Assembly: GCA_023213395.1 (NCBI GenBank)
Contig: CM041465.1
Coordinates: forward strand, 193,571,741-193,635,740
DNA length: 64,000 bases
Direction of reading: 5' to 3'
Source: Cycas panzhihuaensis
Lineage: Eukaryota; Cycadophyta
Below the pieces are notes generated by a model. It had not been told where the DNA came from, did no database searches, and worked only from the letters and a program-made list of their open reading frames with translations. Positions 45,956 through 56,708 of the stretch are shown piece by piece. Position 1 is the first letter of the stretch; the number at the start of each line of letters is the position of its first letter. Both the position numbers and the translations under genes were made by a program.

Positions 45956-46430
45956 TGAAAAGACTAGATCTATCCTTCATCTTCATGTACTAAACACAAA
46001 GGTAAACATGGGAGCAAGAGAGATTTGAGAGAAAGAAAGTAGCTCTCACAAAATGAGGAGGGAAGAATGAATCTCCTCCATTGAGCTTTTACTTTTATAT
46101 TAAGAGAGGGAGCATTAGTGTTAGGTGAAATGAAATTATACATAATGCACATGAAAGTGCATTTCACTTAAGTGATCTAATTTAAAGTTTACTTAAGACC
46201 CTTTTTAGAAAGAATGTAGCTCTCACAAAATGGGAAGGTAAGAATGAGCCTCCTCCATTAAGCTTTTACTTTAATATTGAGAGAGGGAGCATTAGAATTA
46301 TGTAAAATGAAATTATACATAATGTACATGAAAGTGCATTTCACTTAAGTGATCTAATTTAAAGTTCACTTAAGAGCCTTTTTTGAAATAATCAACTAAT
46401 GTAATGACCTTATGTCATTAACCCTTTTCA
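45956..46430 (-). repeat. CopB 5' LTR with 177-bp tandem duplication
   Basis: 475 bp. Bases 46030-46206 and 46207-46383 are two copies of one 177-bp segment; removing one leaves the family's 298-bp LTR. The proximal TATA (TATAAAAG, 46092-46099) is intact; the distal copy (46269-46276) reads TATTAAAG. The 3' LTR lacks the duplication, so it arose after insertion. Confidence 0.93.
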
Positions 46431-46435
46431 CTTCC
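46431..46435. repeat. Target-site duplication of CopB, right (CTTCC)
   Basis: Exact match to the left copy; the GypG frame resumes here. Confidence 0.9.
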
Positions 46436-47300
46436 CCCTCTGGATCTCAAAACAATGAAAAGAGGGTTATTCAAATGCTTGATACCATACCATTATATGT
46501 CTTCCCCCGGTCTCAAGTAGCCATAGAAGTAAATGGTGCTTCTTCTTCTACTCCTCATCTCAATCCTCCTCTAGAGATACCTCCTCTAGAGATCCCTTTG
46601 CTTCCCAAGTCCATTCTCGTATGCCCTAGTCGTTATGATTTCTGAAGGGCGCTTCCCAAACCTACCATGAAAGGGAAGATCTTCTCCATCATTAACAAGC
46701 TTCACACCATGGCTATGAGGATGTCCATGATGGACATCTTAAGAATCTACCCTAATCAATGGACTTTTCTCTTAGAGACTTTAGGTTTAGTTGACACATC
46801 TGTTCATGCCTTGGGTGTTGCCCCAAGTCATGAGCCTGTCATCTTGTTTGATCCTAAATATCTTCCCTCAGTTGATGAAAGGGAATATTAGTGGCACTAC
46901 CCCTTCACCATAACCATATACACACCTAAATGTACCCTTTCAAGAATTTTCATAGACAATGGTTCTTTTATTAATGCTATGCCCTTGCGCATCATGCAAG
47001 AGCTTTGTATATTGGCCCTTGAACTAGTCCCATGGCGTTGCTAAGGCTATGATGGTAGCAAAAATATAGTTTTAGGATCGATGTCTATTCCCCTTACTCT
47101 CAAGGACAAAACTATCCTCACCGATATCATAGTCCTTAATGTAGACGTGGTATACAACCTCTTGTTGAGGCACCTCTGGCTCAACCAAATGGGAGTTGTG
47201 TGCTTGTTCTGTTAGGTGTAACTTAAATTCATCCATGGGGGGTAAATGAAGGTTATTCCTTGGGAGCCTCCTCCCACCAAACAACCCCATCAACTCTATC
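46436..47300 (+). pseudogene. GypG gag end and aspartic protease
   Basis: After CopB the frame continues (S-G-S-Q-N-N-E-K-R-V) with a Pro/Leu-rich piece and then a protease: F-I-D-N-G-S-F-I-N-A-M-P-L near 46950-46990 (usual D-G/N-G-S-x-L-N in Tat), and N-V-D-V-V-Y-N-L-L-L-R-H-L-W-L at the closing flap region. Stops interrupt both. Confidence 0.75.
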
Positions 47301-48120
47301 AAGAAGTTTGCAACTAGGTGAAGGGTGGTAAGGGCCCATCTGCCTATGCTTCTACTTATTTTATTGACATTCTTGGTTTGGCTTGTCTGAAATAAGGCCC
47401 TTCTCCTTCTTCCTTATACCTTATCCATTTCACCCCTATTGGTGTAGGGGGAGTTATGGGTACCTCATCGTGCTTAGAAATAATAAGTCTAATGATGAGG
47501 ATGAGGACCTCCCTCATCCCATATCCCTCCTAAACATGAGTAGGGGGCGCTCTCTTCATTTCAGGTCCTAACCTGAAACCTCTTCCATTGAGGAATCTAG
47601 TCCTCCTCTTGAGTCGCATGTCATTGCTCCTGTTTCTCATGTGATTTTTGATATCACTTTATCTTTCACTTCATCACCTCCCATGAGTAATGGGATGAGG
47701 GAACCTCTTGTTACCTATCACAAGAGGTCACCTTTTGACTCTTTTAAAGAGTCCCTTGACTACATTGAGTGGTGGGTTGACCACTACGGTCCTACCACTC
47801 TTACTACTCCTCACATCTCATCTTCTCGAAGCATGATTATCCATGGGATAGATTACTTCAAGGATGATGAGGACTTATTAGAGCACTTAGCAAGCTCCAT
47901 GTTGAATCTCCCTCCTGATCACCATAAACTTGGTCACTAGAAGATCTCAGCCATCAGGTCACCCTTAGTCGACCCAAACCCTTCTTCTTCTTCTTTGCCC
48001 CCTCCTATTGATTGATCCCCCCTTCACTTCGAGGAAAGGAATGACATGTGTATGGTGGAAACCAAGGACATCATCCTTGCTCCTAGTAAAATCATCAAGG
48101 TGGGAGCAAAATATTCCCCT
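47301..48120 (+). pseudogene. GypG protease-RT spacer
   Basis: Open pieces at 47383-47571 and 47641-47940 lie between protease and RT in the same direction; acidic and Ser/Pro-rich, no domain recognised. Tat elements have a long spacer here. Confidence 0.5.
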
Positions 48121-48840
48121 AACGAAAGGAAGGAACACACCCTTCTTTTCTAGGAATTCTGCGACATTTTTGTATGGGACTACTCTAACATGAAGGGAAT
48201 AGATCCTTCTATTATCACCTACAACCTCACTACCATTTCAAGTGCTCACCTTATGTAGCAAAAATAGTGTCCTCTTCACCCAAAACTTTCAATTGCCATG
48301 AAGATGGAAGTTGAGAAACTCATAGATATGGGGTTAATCACTTCCATTGACTACCCCAAGTGGGTATCAAACTTTGTTCCTATTACTAAAAAGAATGGAA
48401 TGATTCAGATATATGTTGACTTTCATGACATTAATAATATATATCTTAAAGATAACTTTCCTTTTCCCTTCATTGCTCAAATCATCAATTGAATGAATAG
48501 ATTTGAAGTCATGTCCCTCATGGATGGCTTCTCTAGATATAACCAGATCTAAATCTCCCCTGAAAACCATCATAAAATGGCCTTCACCACTCCTTAGGGC
48601 ACCTTCGCTTACAAAGAGATGCCCTTCGGGCTCAAGAATGTGGGTGCCACTTATCAAAGGGTGATGAAATTTGAATTTCATGACCTCATCAATAAAACCC
48701 TCAAGGTTTTTATGGACTACATGATATGCCTTTCTTACGTAAGGGCCCACCATCCTAATAATTCGCAGGCTATCTTCACCTGATGCCACAAATACTATGT
48801 AAGCCTAAACCCCCTTAAATATGTGTTTACCATGATAATT
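48121..48840 (+). pseudogene. GypG reverse transcriptase
   Basis: Reads Y-P-K-W-V-S-N-F-V-P-I-T-K-K-N-G, V-D-F-H-D-I-N-N (usual VDFRDLN), S-L-M-D-G-F-S-R-Y-N-Q-I (Asp kept), M-P-F-G-L-K-N-V-G-A-T-Y-Q-R, then K-V-F-M-D-Y-M-I, where YVDDM is expected: the second Asp is Tyr. About six stops at Gln/Trp columns. Confidence 0.85.
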
Positions 48841-48929
48841 AACAAACTCCTCAATTTCCTTCTTTCGAAACAAGGTATCCAAATTAGACTAAATAAAGTC
48901 AAGGCCATCCTTAACATGTATCCTCCCAA

Positions 48930-49520
48930 GACCTAATGATAAATCAAGTCATTCTTGGGTAGATTAGGTTTTCTTAGGCATTTCTTGGCAAACTTTGCCA
49001 TAAATGTGAAACCTCTCACTAACCTGTTGAAGAAATGGGCTCTATTTATTTGGTCTCTAAAGGCCTACGAAGCCTTTGCGGAGCTCAAGAGAGCCCTAGT
49101 GTTCACCCTGACTTTGGCGTCCCCTCTCTTCGATAGACCTTTCATCCTTTATACCTCAACCACTAATGTATTCTTGGGTGCCATACTCACTCAAGAAGAT
49201 AACTCAAGAACCAAGAAATCCATTTATTTCATCAGTCACACCTAGTTGTTGCTAAGCTTAATTACTCTACCACCGAGAAGGAATACCTCTCCTCGATGCA
49301 TGCTAGCAAGAAGTTTAGGCACTACTTACTCGAAAATACTACTCGAGTGATCATCCAATCCAATCCCTTGAGGTATTTGCTAACCCGATCTGACTTGATA
49401 GGTAGGACTGGCAAGTGGGCCATCCTCCTTAAAGAATTTAATCTCTAAATTATTAATAGGAAATTAAAGAAGGGCGTGGTGGTTGATAAACAACTAGCTG
49501 ACACCCCTATCCCCAACTCT
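48930..49520 (+). pseudogene. GypG RNase H
   Basis: A 96-codon open frame has L-G-R-L-G-F-L-R-H-F (connection), L-L-K-K-W-A-L-F, A-F-A-E-L-K-R-A-L, F-I-L-Y-T-S-T-T-N-V-F-L-G-A-I-L (first Asp is Thr). Then in shifted frame E-K-E-Y-L-S, R-H-Y-L-L-E-N-T-T, and L-A-D-T-P-I-P as in Tat elements. Confidence 0.75.
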
Positions 49521-49599
49521 TATAATACTCTTGTCGATGATTTCTTGCCTAATGAGCCCATTTTTAAAGTTTAGGACTTATCTTCACATATATTGACTG

Positions 49600-49857
49600 A
49601 CAGTGAGTGGTATGAGGATATTATATGATACCTTGCTAAGCAGAAGTATCATCCTGATGCTAGTGATAAGGTTAGGTCACGCATTCAAGCTACTGCCAAG
49701 CAGTACTTCCTCATGGAAGAGGTATCCTCCTCCGTTATGTCAATCTCGATGAGGTGGGCCAAATACTTCATGAATGCCATAATGGCATTTACAAGGGCCA
49801 TTTCAGGGGCCAATCCATGGCTGAGAGGATCCTTTGCATGGGTTATTATTGGGTTTA
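49600..49857 (+). pseudogene. GypG integrase zinc-binding module, truncated
   Basis: A-K-Q-Y-F-L-M-E-E, then a frame shift to L-R-Y-V-N-L-D-E, L-H-E-C-H-N-G-I-Y-K-G-H-F and M-G-Y-Y-W: the HHCC entry to integrase. All similarity stops here. Confidence 0.7.
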
Positions 49858-50860
49858 AGTTTTTAAGTTTTTTCTTTTAGAAGTTTAAAAATATGGTAAA
49901 ATAACTAAAAACATGACTTCACAGTAAAAAAATGTGATTTTATCACCAAAAATATGATTTCTCTTTTTTATCTTTAAAATGTAAAATTGTATTTTTGATA
50001 ATATGATTACATTTTTAATAATATTACTACATCTTTAGTTCTATATCCATGTTTTTTGCACTATAAAATTATATTTTTGGTATGTATTTTTTTATTTTTT
50101 AATGAAATACAAACTTATCAGATATCTCACTTCCTACTGCATCTTGATAATCTTTATCTCCTAGAGCTAGTATATTACTCGAATAGCTCTAGATGATCTT
50201 GAAAATGAGAGAAAAGGCCCTCAAATAGCTTAATTTTCTAACTTCCTCCTGTAATAATGAAATTTGATTTTCATCTTTTTTCTTAATAAAGGGAAGGAGC
50301 TTTTCCCTCTTTTTTGAAGGAGAATTATTCTTCTATCATTCACTAAGTCTATCAAAGTAAATTCTATCTTTCTATGATCATCATTATCAAATGAAATTAC
50401 TTTCAGATAGCGAAATGATTAATCTCTTATCTGTTTGACTTAATTATTGCCTTTAATATATTTATCTTCTATGAAGCTTTTTAGAGACCTTAATGGCTAT
50501 ATCTTTCACTCATTCTTCTTTAAGTTTAACTCTTAGATTGGTTCCCATCTACTCTGAGTCCCTTCTACCTATTAAAGAGTTTAAACTATGATAGGGAACC
50601 CTCCAAAATTTGATTGTTGATGAGGTTAAACTACAATAATCAAGCTTTGAAGTCCTTCACCCTATTAATGGGTTTAAACTATGATGGAAGGCTCTAAAAG
50701 TCACTTGTTAATAAGCCCAGAAACTATGATAGTCTTTCATTTTTAGCCTATCAAGAAGACTATCCTCTAAAGTATGTTTAATGAAAGATAAACTATGACC
50801 AATTGGATTTTTAAGTTTCGTCTACTTTGTGTGTATTTTATATTAATTTTTTGTTTATTG

Positions 50861-51013
50861 AATGAGAACCCTGTATTTTTGGATAAGATTTTATACAACA
50901 TTCCTTTAGCAATTAAGAACCCAATCATTTTGGGTAAGCTTTTAGGCAATATTCCTTTAGTGAATAGGAACTCGATCCTTTTGGGTAATCTTTTAAGTAA
51001 TATTTCTTTGATT
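50861..51013. repeat. Three 51-bp tandem repeats
   Basis: Units begin at 50861, 50912 and 50963. In one plus frame each unit encodes 17 residues of the pattern N-P-(V/I)-x-L-x-K-(I/L)-L-x-N-I-P-L. Length a multiple of three, but no family recognised. Confidence 0.85.
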
Positions 51014-52859
51014 TATCATTTAAGATGTATTAAAGTTGGTTTGATTAGATTGTAGATCTTTTGTAGATTAGTAACCCACTATTCACATACCTCATTCTAA
51101 ACTTTGTTGACTTTTAATAAAAAATCTTTAACTCTCATCATTGCCACCTCTCACCATCCTACTTTCTTTCTGAAGTAGGAACTTTAGGTGTTAAAGGGGA
51201 AAATATTTCACCAAAACTTGGCCCTCATCACTTTTAGTGGGTTTCTTGTATGTTTTATATGAGAATGACTAATTTAGGTTTGTTTCATATACATTAGGCC
51301 ATGTTTTGATGAAATACTATCTTGGTTTCATTGATGAATTATGTTGAATGATGATTATTGTGTTATTATACTATCACCTACCGATGAGTGATAACAATAA
51401 CATTAAATTATTTTCTTTCATGATCATCCTAACTCATTTCTTACTTTGTGGCATTTTGTTTCATGTTTTTTTTCTTGATTTCACCCTTGCATTATCTTTT
51501 TAATAAATTTTTGGGCTTATGGTTATTCTTTTCATCTTTTTTAGGCTATTTTTCTCATTGAGTAAGGTTATTTTTTCTTAAATTCATCAATAAATATTAT
51601 TTTTTGTCTTTTTAGTGACTCATTTTTACCTGTTGATTCATCACATTTTTAATACTTCCAAAAACATGATTGATCACATTTTTAGTCTAAAGTCATGTTT
51701 TTCATAGCTTAAAAATATATGATCAGTCATGTTTTTTATTATCACGCATGTAAAATTATTCTAGTGTGCCAGTTTTTTACATACTATCACCTAAATTTAA
51801 TGGGAACCTATCTCTTTCATTCCTAGAACTTATCCAAACCCTGTTCTCATCCATCATTCAAAGTTTAAAAACCTAGAGATCAAGTTTTAGAGAACTTTTT
51901 TCAGATTTTTTTAGATTTCTACTATTATTGTTTCAAAGATTATTTTTGAAAAAAAGAGGGTGAAATTGAGAAGAGATTTTTAAAGCTTTGATTATTGCTT
52001 TACTAATGCTTATATTTCAATGGTTGGTGGTCTTTAAAATTCTTGATTTCTTCCAAAGTTTTTAACTTCAAACTCCTTTCCTATTAAGAACTCTTGCAAT
52101 TTTACTATTATTTAGTGACTATTGGTGCTCAGAATATTTCTCTTCTTTTTTTTGATATTTGAAGTACTTTTATACTCATTTTTTACCTTAGTAATTCAGC
52201 TAAAAATTCCACCTTTATGGGACAAAAGGAGTAGACTATTATAAAGAATGCTTATCTCTTCACTCATAACATAACTACTCTTTCTTATTTTTCTACAGTT
52301 GTCTAAATCCCCAAGAGGCTTGTTTCTATATTGACTTATTTGTGACTATTGTTAAGATTATTATCATTGTTTCTTTTCAACTTTGTTAGTTTTAAAGAAA
52401 ATATTTAAAGTAGTTTGATCATATAAAAGAAAGAAAGCTATTCTGAGGTAAGAATTTTACAGTAAGTGAGAAATCATAGTATTGCTCTTATTTGATTTTA
52501 CTATTTTTCATTATTCTCTTATTAAAAAAAAAAAAAATCTAAATATATAAATGGCATATCTTTGAAGTGATTAGATCATAAGAGATTCAAGGATCCCTTT
52601 GGTGTCCAATAGACTCCAATTGTGATAGAGTTTCTTTATCTTTTGGTTTGTTGCTTATTTATGGATAATGACTTGGTTATGATTTATTGGAATTAAAAAC
52701 TTCATTTAGACTACATGTTATTGTCTCTCTTCTTGATTTGCATACATAGTTGAATGTTGTATTTGTTATATTTTATGCTAGTTCTCCTTCATTAAAAAAG
52801 TGTATGTTGCATATGAAGAAAATAGTTTCTTTCTTTCATCTTAGTGTGTTTCATTTAAA

Positions 52860-52889
52860 AATAATAATAATTATTATTATTATTATTAC
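52860..52889. repeat. (AAT)/(ATT) palindromic microsatellite
   Basis: AATAATAATAATTATTATTATTATT, able to fold on itself. Confidence 0.85.
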
Positions 52890-53069
52890 ATGCATGTTTA
52901 ATTTACTTATCTATTTGTATGTAAAAAAGGTGGATAGATATTATAATTTCATTGTTTGCTCTTATACTTTTATTTCATTAATATAAGGAAAAAAATATAA
53001 AACAAAATAGAAAAAAAAGAAAACCTTTCTATCACTTAACACTTCCCTTTCATTTAAGTAAAACTCTAA

Positions 53070-53721
53070 AGGTTGAAAGAATAGGAGGAAAGGAGTCCCT
53101 AAGAAGGACACAAGAAACATTGTCAACTTAATCCTGAACTCAGAACTCCTTCACTTGATTATGTAAGCTAATGGATTCAATCACATCCTTTATATCCCAT
53201 CCTTTTGTTGCTTCATTCCTATCTTGATCAAATGGTATAATCATGTGGAGACTTCTTCTTAGGAGTTGGCAAAGGTGGTTCCTTAGGTTCTCTTAGGCTT
53301 CTTATCTCTTAGCTTAGATTCTAAACAAAGGAAACATACCGCTAGCTGAGATATATTTGGTATAGGTCTAACTGAAGCATGATAGGGTCTTCCAAATGTC
53401 ATGTGGCATATTGAACTTACAGATGAGTGGTCTCTGATCTAGGGCATATGAGAGCTTTAAAAGAATAATGGTATAAATCTACTTTCTTTGTGTGAGTTTA
53501 TTTAGTGTAATGTTAGCTTTCCATTCTTTTTTCTTAGGTTGAGCATCATATATTAGGTCCCAAAGCTCCTAAAACATCAATAGAAGCTCTATGTTTGATT
53601 TCCACTTATTAAAATTAGTGTCATCAAAGATTACGTGTGGCAATAAGGGTATTTTAGCATCCATGTTTATAGATACTCCAAGTTCTCTTCCACTTGATTG
53701 CCAATCACAATGATAAGTCAT
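53070..53721 (-). pseudogene. Copia-gag-like (UBN2/DUF4219) pseudogene
   Basis: From an ATG at 53721 the minus frame stays open over long pieces with only three stops in the first 135 codons: F-D-D-T-N-F-N-K-W-K-S-N-I-E, then E-L-W-D-L-I-Y-D-A, K-L-S-Y-A-L-D and M-P-H-D-I-W-K-T-L. This is the layout of Copia gag N-termini (F-x-G-x-N-Y-x2-W...LW..I...A..IW..L). No LTR, knuckle or pol is adjacent. It could also be a host gene of the same fold family. Confidence 0.55.
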
Positions 53722-53729
53722 GGTTTGCA

Positions 53730-55140
53730 CCATTTAACACTTTATAAAGCTTGAATCACTACTTCGTGTATCACTTCACTGAAATTTTGATATATATTCC
53801 ATGTGTTCTTCATAGGTAATATGCAGTTTCTCATTAATTAAAGAAAAAATATATTAAAAAAATACATTTCAGCACCATAAACTTCTTGAAGAAGGTTGTA
53901 AAATCTCTTATATAGATGTCATATATTACTAAGTTGATCTAGGATAAAATTACTCTATATTAATATGATAAAATGCTTTAAAAGTTGAATAAAGTACTTT
54001 TAAATATTTTAATCAAAGGTTTTTAATCAATTATTAAAATTATAATATTTAATAAAATATTCTCTTTGATTCAATTACCTCCAAAATTGTCATATAATAT
54101 TATTAATGTGTATATAAAATGATTTACAGATAAAGTTATATATCGATAAATATAAAATCTATGCCTTTATATTATAGTAAAAAACCATCAACATTTCAAC
54201 CAAATATTCGACTGTTTATATCATTCATGATATTCATTTTTTATGTTTTTATATAGCAACAAATGACACCTCTATGCTATATTTTTCACTCTTATATGAC
54301 TCAAATCATTGGGATAATTCTTCAATGGCTACTTTTCTTTAGTGGTAGAAAGAAATATCAAATATCAATCAATATATAAAATATATATGTTGAATGATGG
54401 TTGCTCAGTATGCACATTCAATCAATCTACATAATTTAATTGGTCCCCATGATTAAAAGTGTTGGACATCAATACCAACTTTTTAATTTTATTAAAACTT
54501 TGAAATATTAATCATTTTAGTGTATAAATAGTGATGATTTTTCTTCAACAGGGGTAAGTTCTTTATCTAATTATGTATAATGGAAGTTTTTACAGTGTTT
54601 TCTCCAAGGTTTTAAAAATTATACAGCTTTTAGAGTTAATATATCTTAATTTTTAATATTTTGATGATTTAGAAAGGGCATGATTTATTTTGAATAGTCA
54701 TACAGCTACACTAGCTTTCAAATCCTTCTAAATTGCTTAAAATGAAGTCAAATGAGGAAATTCTTCTTCAAACTCATTCAATTCATATATCAACCAATCT
54801 ATTTATTGAAAAACTATGTATTCTTTATTGTATAACTTCAATTTAAAGCCTAACACATATGAACAATGCCCAATCCCTTCAAAATTTGCCCATCACTACT
54901 TTTATGACCCCAATCTGAGCCCAATATCATTATATAACTTCCATTGATGCCCAACTTCATTATATAGCTTCTACTATTGGTGCATCAAGCATATGAGGTG
55001 CCTAATGCATTTTGCAACTCTATATGGCCTTTTTTCTTAGTGTCAACCTAATCTACAGATCTCCAATCTTCAGATTTGACTAGTTAATGATAAATTCACT
55101 CAATTCTAATATCATATCTGAGTTCTAATGTTGTTCCTCA
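53730..55140. other. AT-rich DNA without recognised gene
   Basis: No domain in any frame. A TATAAATAG sequence (54522-54530) is a possible TATA box, without a downstream gene. Confidence 0.5.
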
Positions 55141-55149
55141 CTTCCTCAA

Positions 55150-55430
55150 GATTTAATACCATGTGAAGGTTTGTGTATATATAAGCTATAGGTTAGGTGT
55201 TAAACCAACTAGAGGTAAGGACTACTACATACCAAGAACATGTACAAGAGGACTCGAACACTAGATTTATTGTGCGAAACTCCTAAGAGAGGAAACCCAC
55301 CAACATAATATTTAATATATTAAAATATAAAATAATACATAGTGTTTTAAGGGTGAGATGGAACATAATCAGATTGATGAGATCACATTGATTTTGGATG
55401 ATGATTGGAATATCAAGGGGGTATGTATAA
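55150..55430 (-). repeat. Possible Copia LTR fragment with primer site
   Basis: The minus strand has TGGTATTAAATC (55150-55161), a weak match to the Met primer site, next to TGTGAAGG. The DNA that follows resembles CopC/CopF LTRs in layout (AAACTCC...GAAACCCACC, then an AT-rich tract). No partner was found; the right end is a guess. Confidence 0.3.
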
Positions 55431-55785
55431 ATATACCCTAAAATAGTATCATATTATTTCTTGTATAGTCATGGCTCCTTATCATAACCATAAGTATAAG
55501 GACTCATCCTTCTATCACACCTATATACTATAACTATCCCCTAATAAAGCATTAAGTGTATAGTTAACCTAAGTTAACTATCACTAGAAACTAATATTTA
55601 TGTTAATTAAATATTTATATCTAGATGTAATCAATTAGGTAAATGAATAATAAATAGATTAAAATATTATTTGTTTAATACCCTTTGAGGTGATATATCC
55701 TTCAAGCATTGAAGTGCCATAATAACATTAAGTGATTATTTACTATTGTAATAATCTAAAAGTTTCCTTTCCACTTAAGGGATCT

Positions 55786-55825
55786 TATATATATATATAT
55801 ACATACATACATACATCTCTCTCTG

Positions 55826-55859
<34 letters not shown>

Positions 55860-55866
55860 CATATAC
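55786..55866. repeat. Compound TA/CATA/TC/TA microsatellite
   Basis: About 80 bases of four successive simple repeats. Confidence 0.95.
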
Positions 55867-56039
55867 CTCTATTACGTATACAACATTCCCTCATTTAGCT
55901 ACATTATTTTATATTTTCTCCATATTCCTTGAAATTTTACTAATCATAGAGGTTACACAAATAGATTCTCCCACATCTAAATCAAGTTATTTATCTTGTT
56001 ATTTAAGGTTATACTATTTATTCTTAAGATCTCATTCTC

Positions 56040-56692
56040 TCACATCATATTTTTTAATTATGCTTGGAGGTAGTTAACCTTATCTCTTGACATCTTGCAT
56101 ATGGCTATGTGTAATTACATAAACTCAACTATTTTTTCATCCCTTGTACAATATGAAATAGTCTTCACTTCCTATATTCCCTTGACTATAGCCTTTTATA
56201 ATACTTTATCATCTTTCTTCCATTGATTAGAACTTTCTATAGCTATTTTATTAAGAGTCAAAGCATATGCTTCTATGGAGGCTTTCCTTTTATCCCTCAT
56301 TTACTCTATAACCTAAGGGTCTAATATAATTAAGTCCTCTTCCATATTCCTTTAGGGTTATCCTAAGGTTATATTTATTTTTTGTACTAGCAATAATTCC
56401 TACTCCTATATCTCCTAAGAGAGTCGCTTAGATACCTATAGTATCTCCTCCTATTATGGTTCATTATTATAGTTTCATAGCTCAAGAAAGATATTAACTT
56501 TAAATGGAATTAAAAAGGATTAAAATAATTAAATTAAGGTCATATTTACATAACCCAAAAATAATAATAACTTTAAATATAATTAAAATGATTAAAATAA
56601 TCAAAGTAAGCTACTATATAAAGGCTTGCTCATTATACTTTAGAATTATGAGTATATTTTGATTTAGGATTTATTTATTTTTCTATATTTAG
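56040..56692 (-). pseudogene. Unassigned frame orfJ, downstream part
   Basis: The minus strand is coding-like with stops at Gln columns: E-E-D-L-I-I-L-D-P, M-R-D-K-R-K-A-S-I-E-A-Y-A-L, I-E-S-S-N-Q-W-K-K-D-D, I-S-Y-C-T-R-D-E-K-I-V-E-F-M. Helical and charged, no known motif. It is placed downstream of the LINE insertion in the same direction as the part at 59.9-61.5 kb. Confidence 0.45.
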
Positions 56693-56708
56693 GGTTGAGG
56701 ATGATTTT
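56693..56708. repeat. LINE target-site duplication, left
   Basis: GGTTGAGGATGATTTT, identical to the 16 bases at 59916-59931. Confidence 0.95.

Larger units (their letters stand above)
38717..46430 (-). mobile_element. Complete-length Copia retrotransposon CopB
   Basis: Sister of CopA: same LTR family, same gag start, same gene order, 5-bp target duplication, about 7.7 kb. It differs in having a 475-bp 5' LTR with a 177-bp internal tandem duplication, an RT box F-M-D-D-M (both Asp kept), both integrase Asp kept, and a different lesion in the gag knuckle. The polyprotein is still crossed by more than 20 stops. It lies inside the gag of GypG. Confidence 0.95.
36409..49857 (+). mobile_element. 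Ty3/gypsy Tat/Ogre-like remnant GypG, split by CopB
   Basis: Order on the plus strand is gag, protease, RT, RNase H, then the integrase zinc-binding entry. RT and protease motifs (I-D-N-G-S-F-I-N; F-G-L-K-N-V-G-A-T-Y-Q-R) match the Tat/Ogre branch better than chromoviruses. It stops abruptly at G-Y-Y-W of the integrase HHCC module near 49857, so the integrase core and 3' LTR are lost. No LTR was found. CopB occupies 38717-46430 plus one 5-bp duplication. Confidence 0.8.
49858..53060. other. AT-rich DNA without recognised gene
   Basis: No coding frame is supported. Contains clustered AAAACATGAT-type motifs near both 49.9-50.1 kb and 51.6-51.75 kb, a three-unit 51-bp tandem repeat, a diverged TTTAAACTATGAT repeat at 50.58-50.79 kb and a trinucleotide run near 52.87 kb. 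The first and last could bound a non-autonomous DNA transposon. Confidence 0.5.

Noticed and set aside
50795-51055. 86-codon frame over the 51-bp repeats as a gene
   Set aside because: No domain, start context or flanking coding signal; kept only as a tandem repeat.
52750-52986. 78-codon plus-strand frame
   Set aside because: Created largely by a trinucleotide microsatellite in AT-rich DNA.
54460-54550. TGTTGG...CAACA segment with a TATA box, considered as a miniature LTR
   Set aside because: Only 91 bp, no second copy and no primer site follows.
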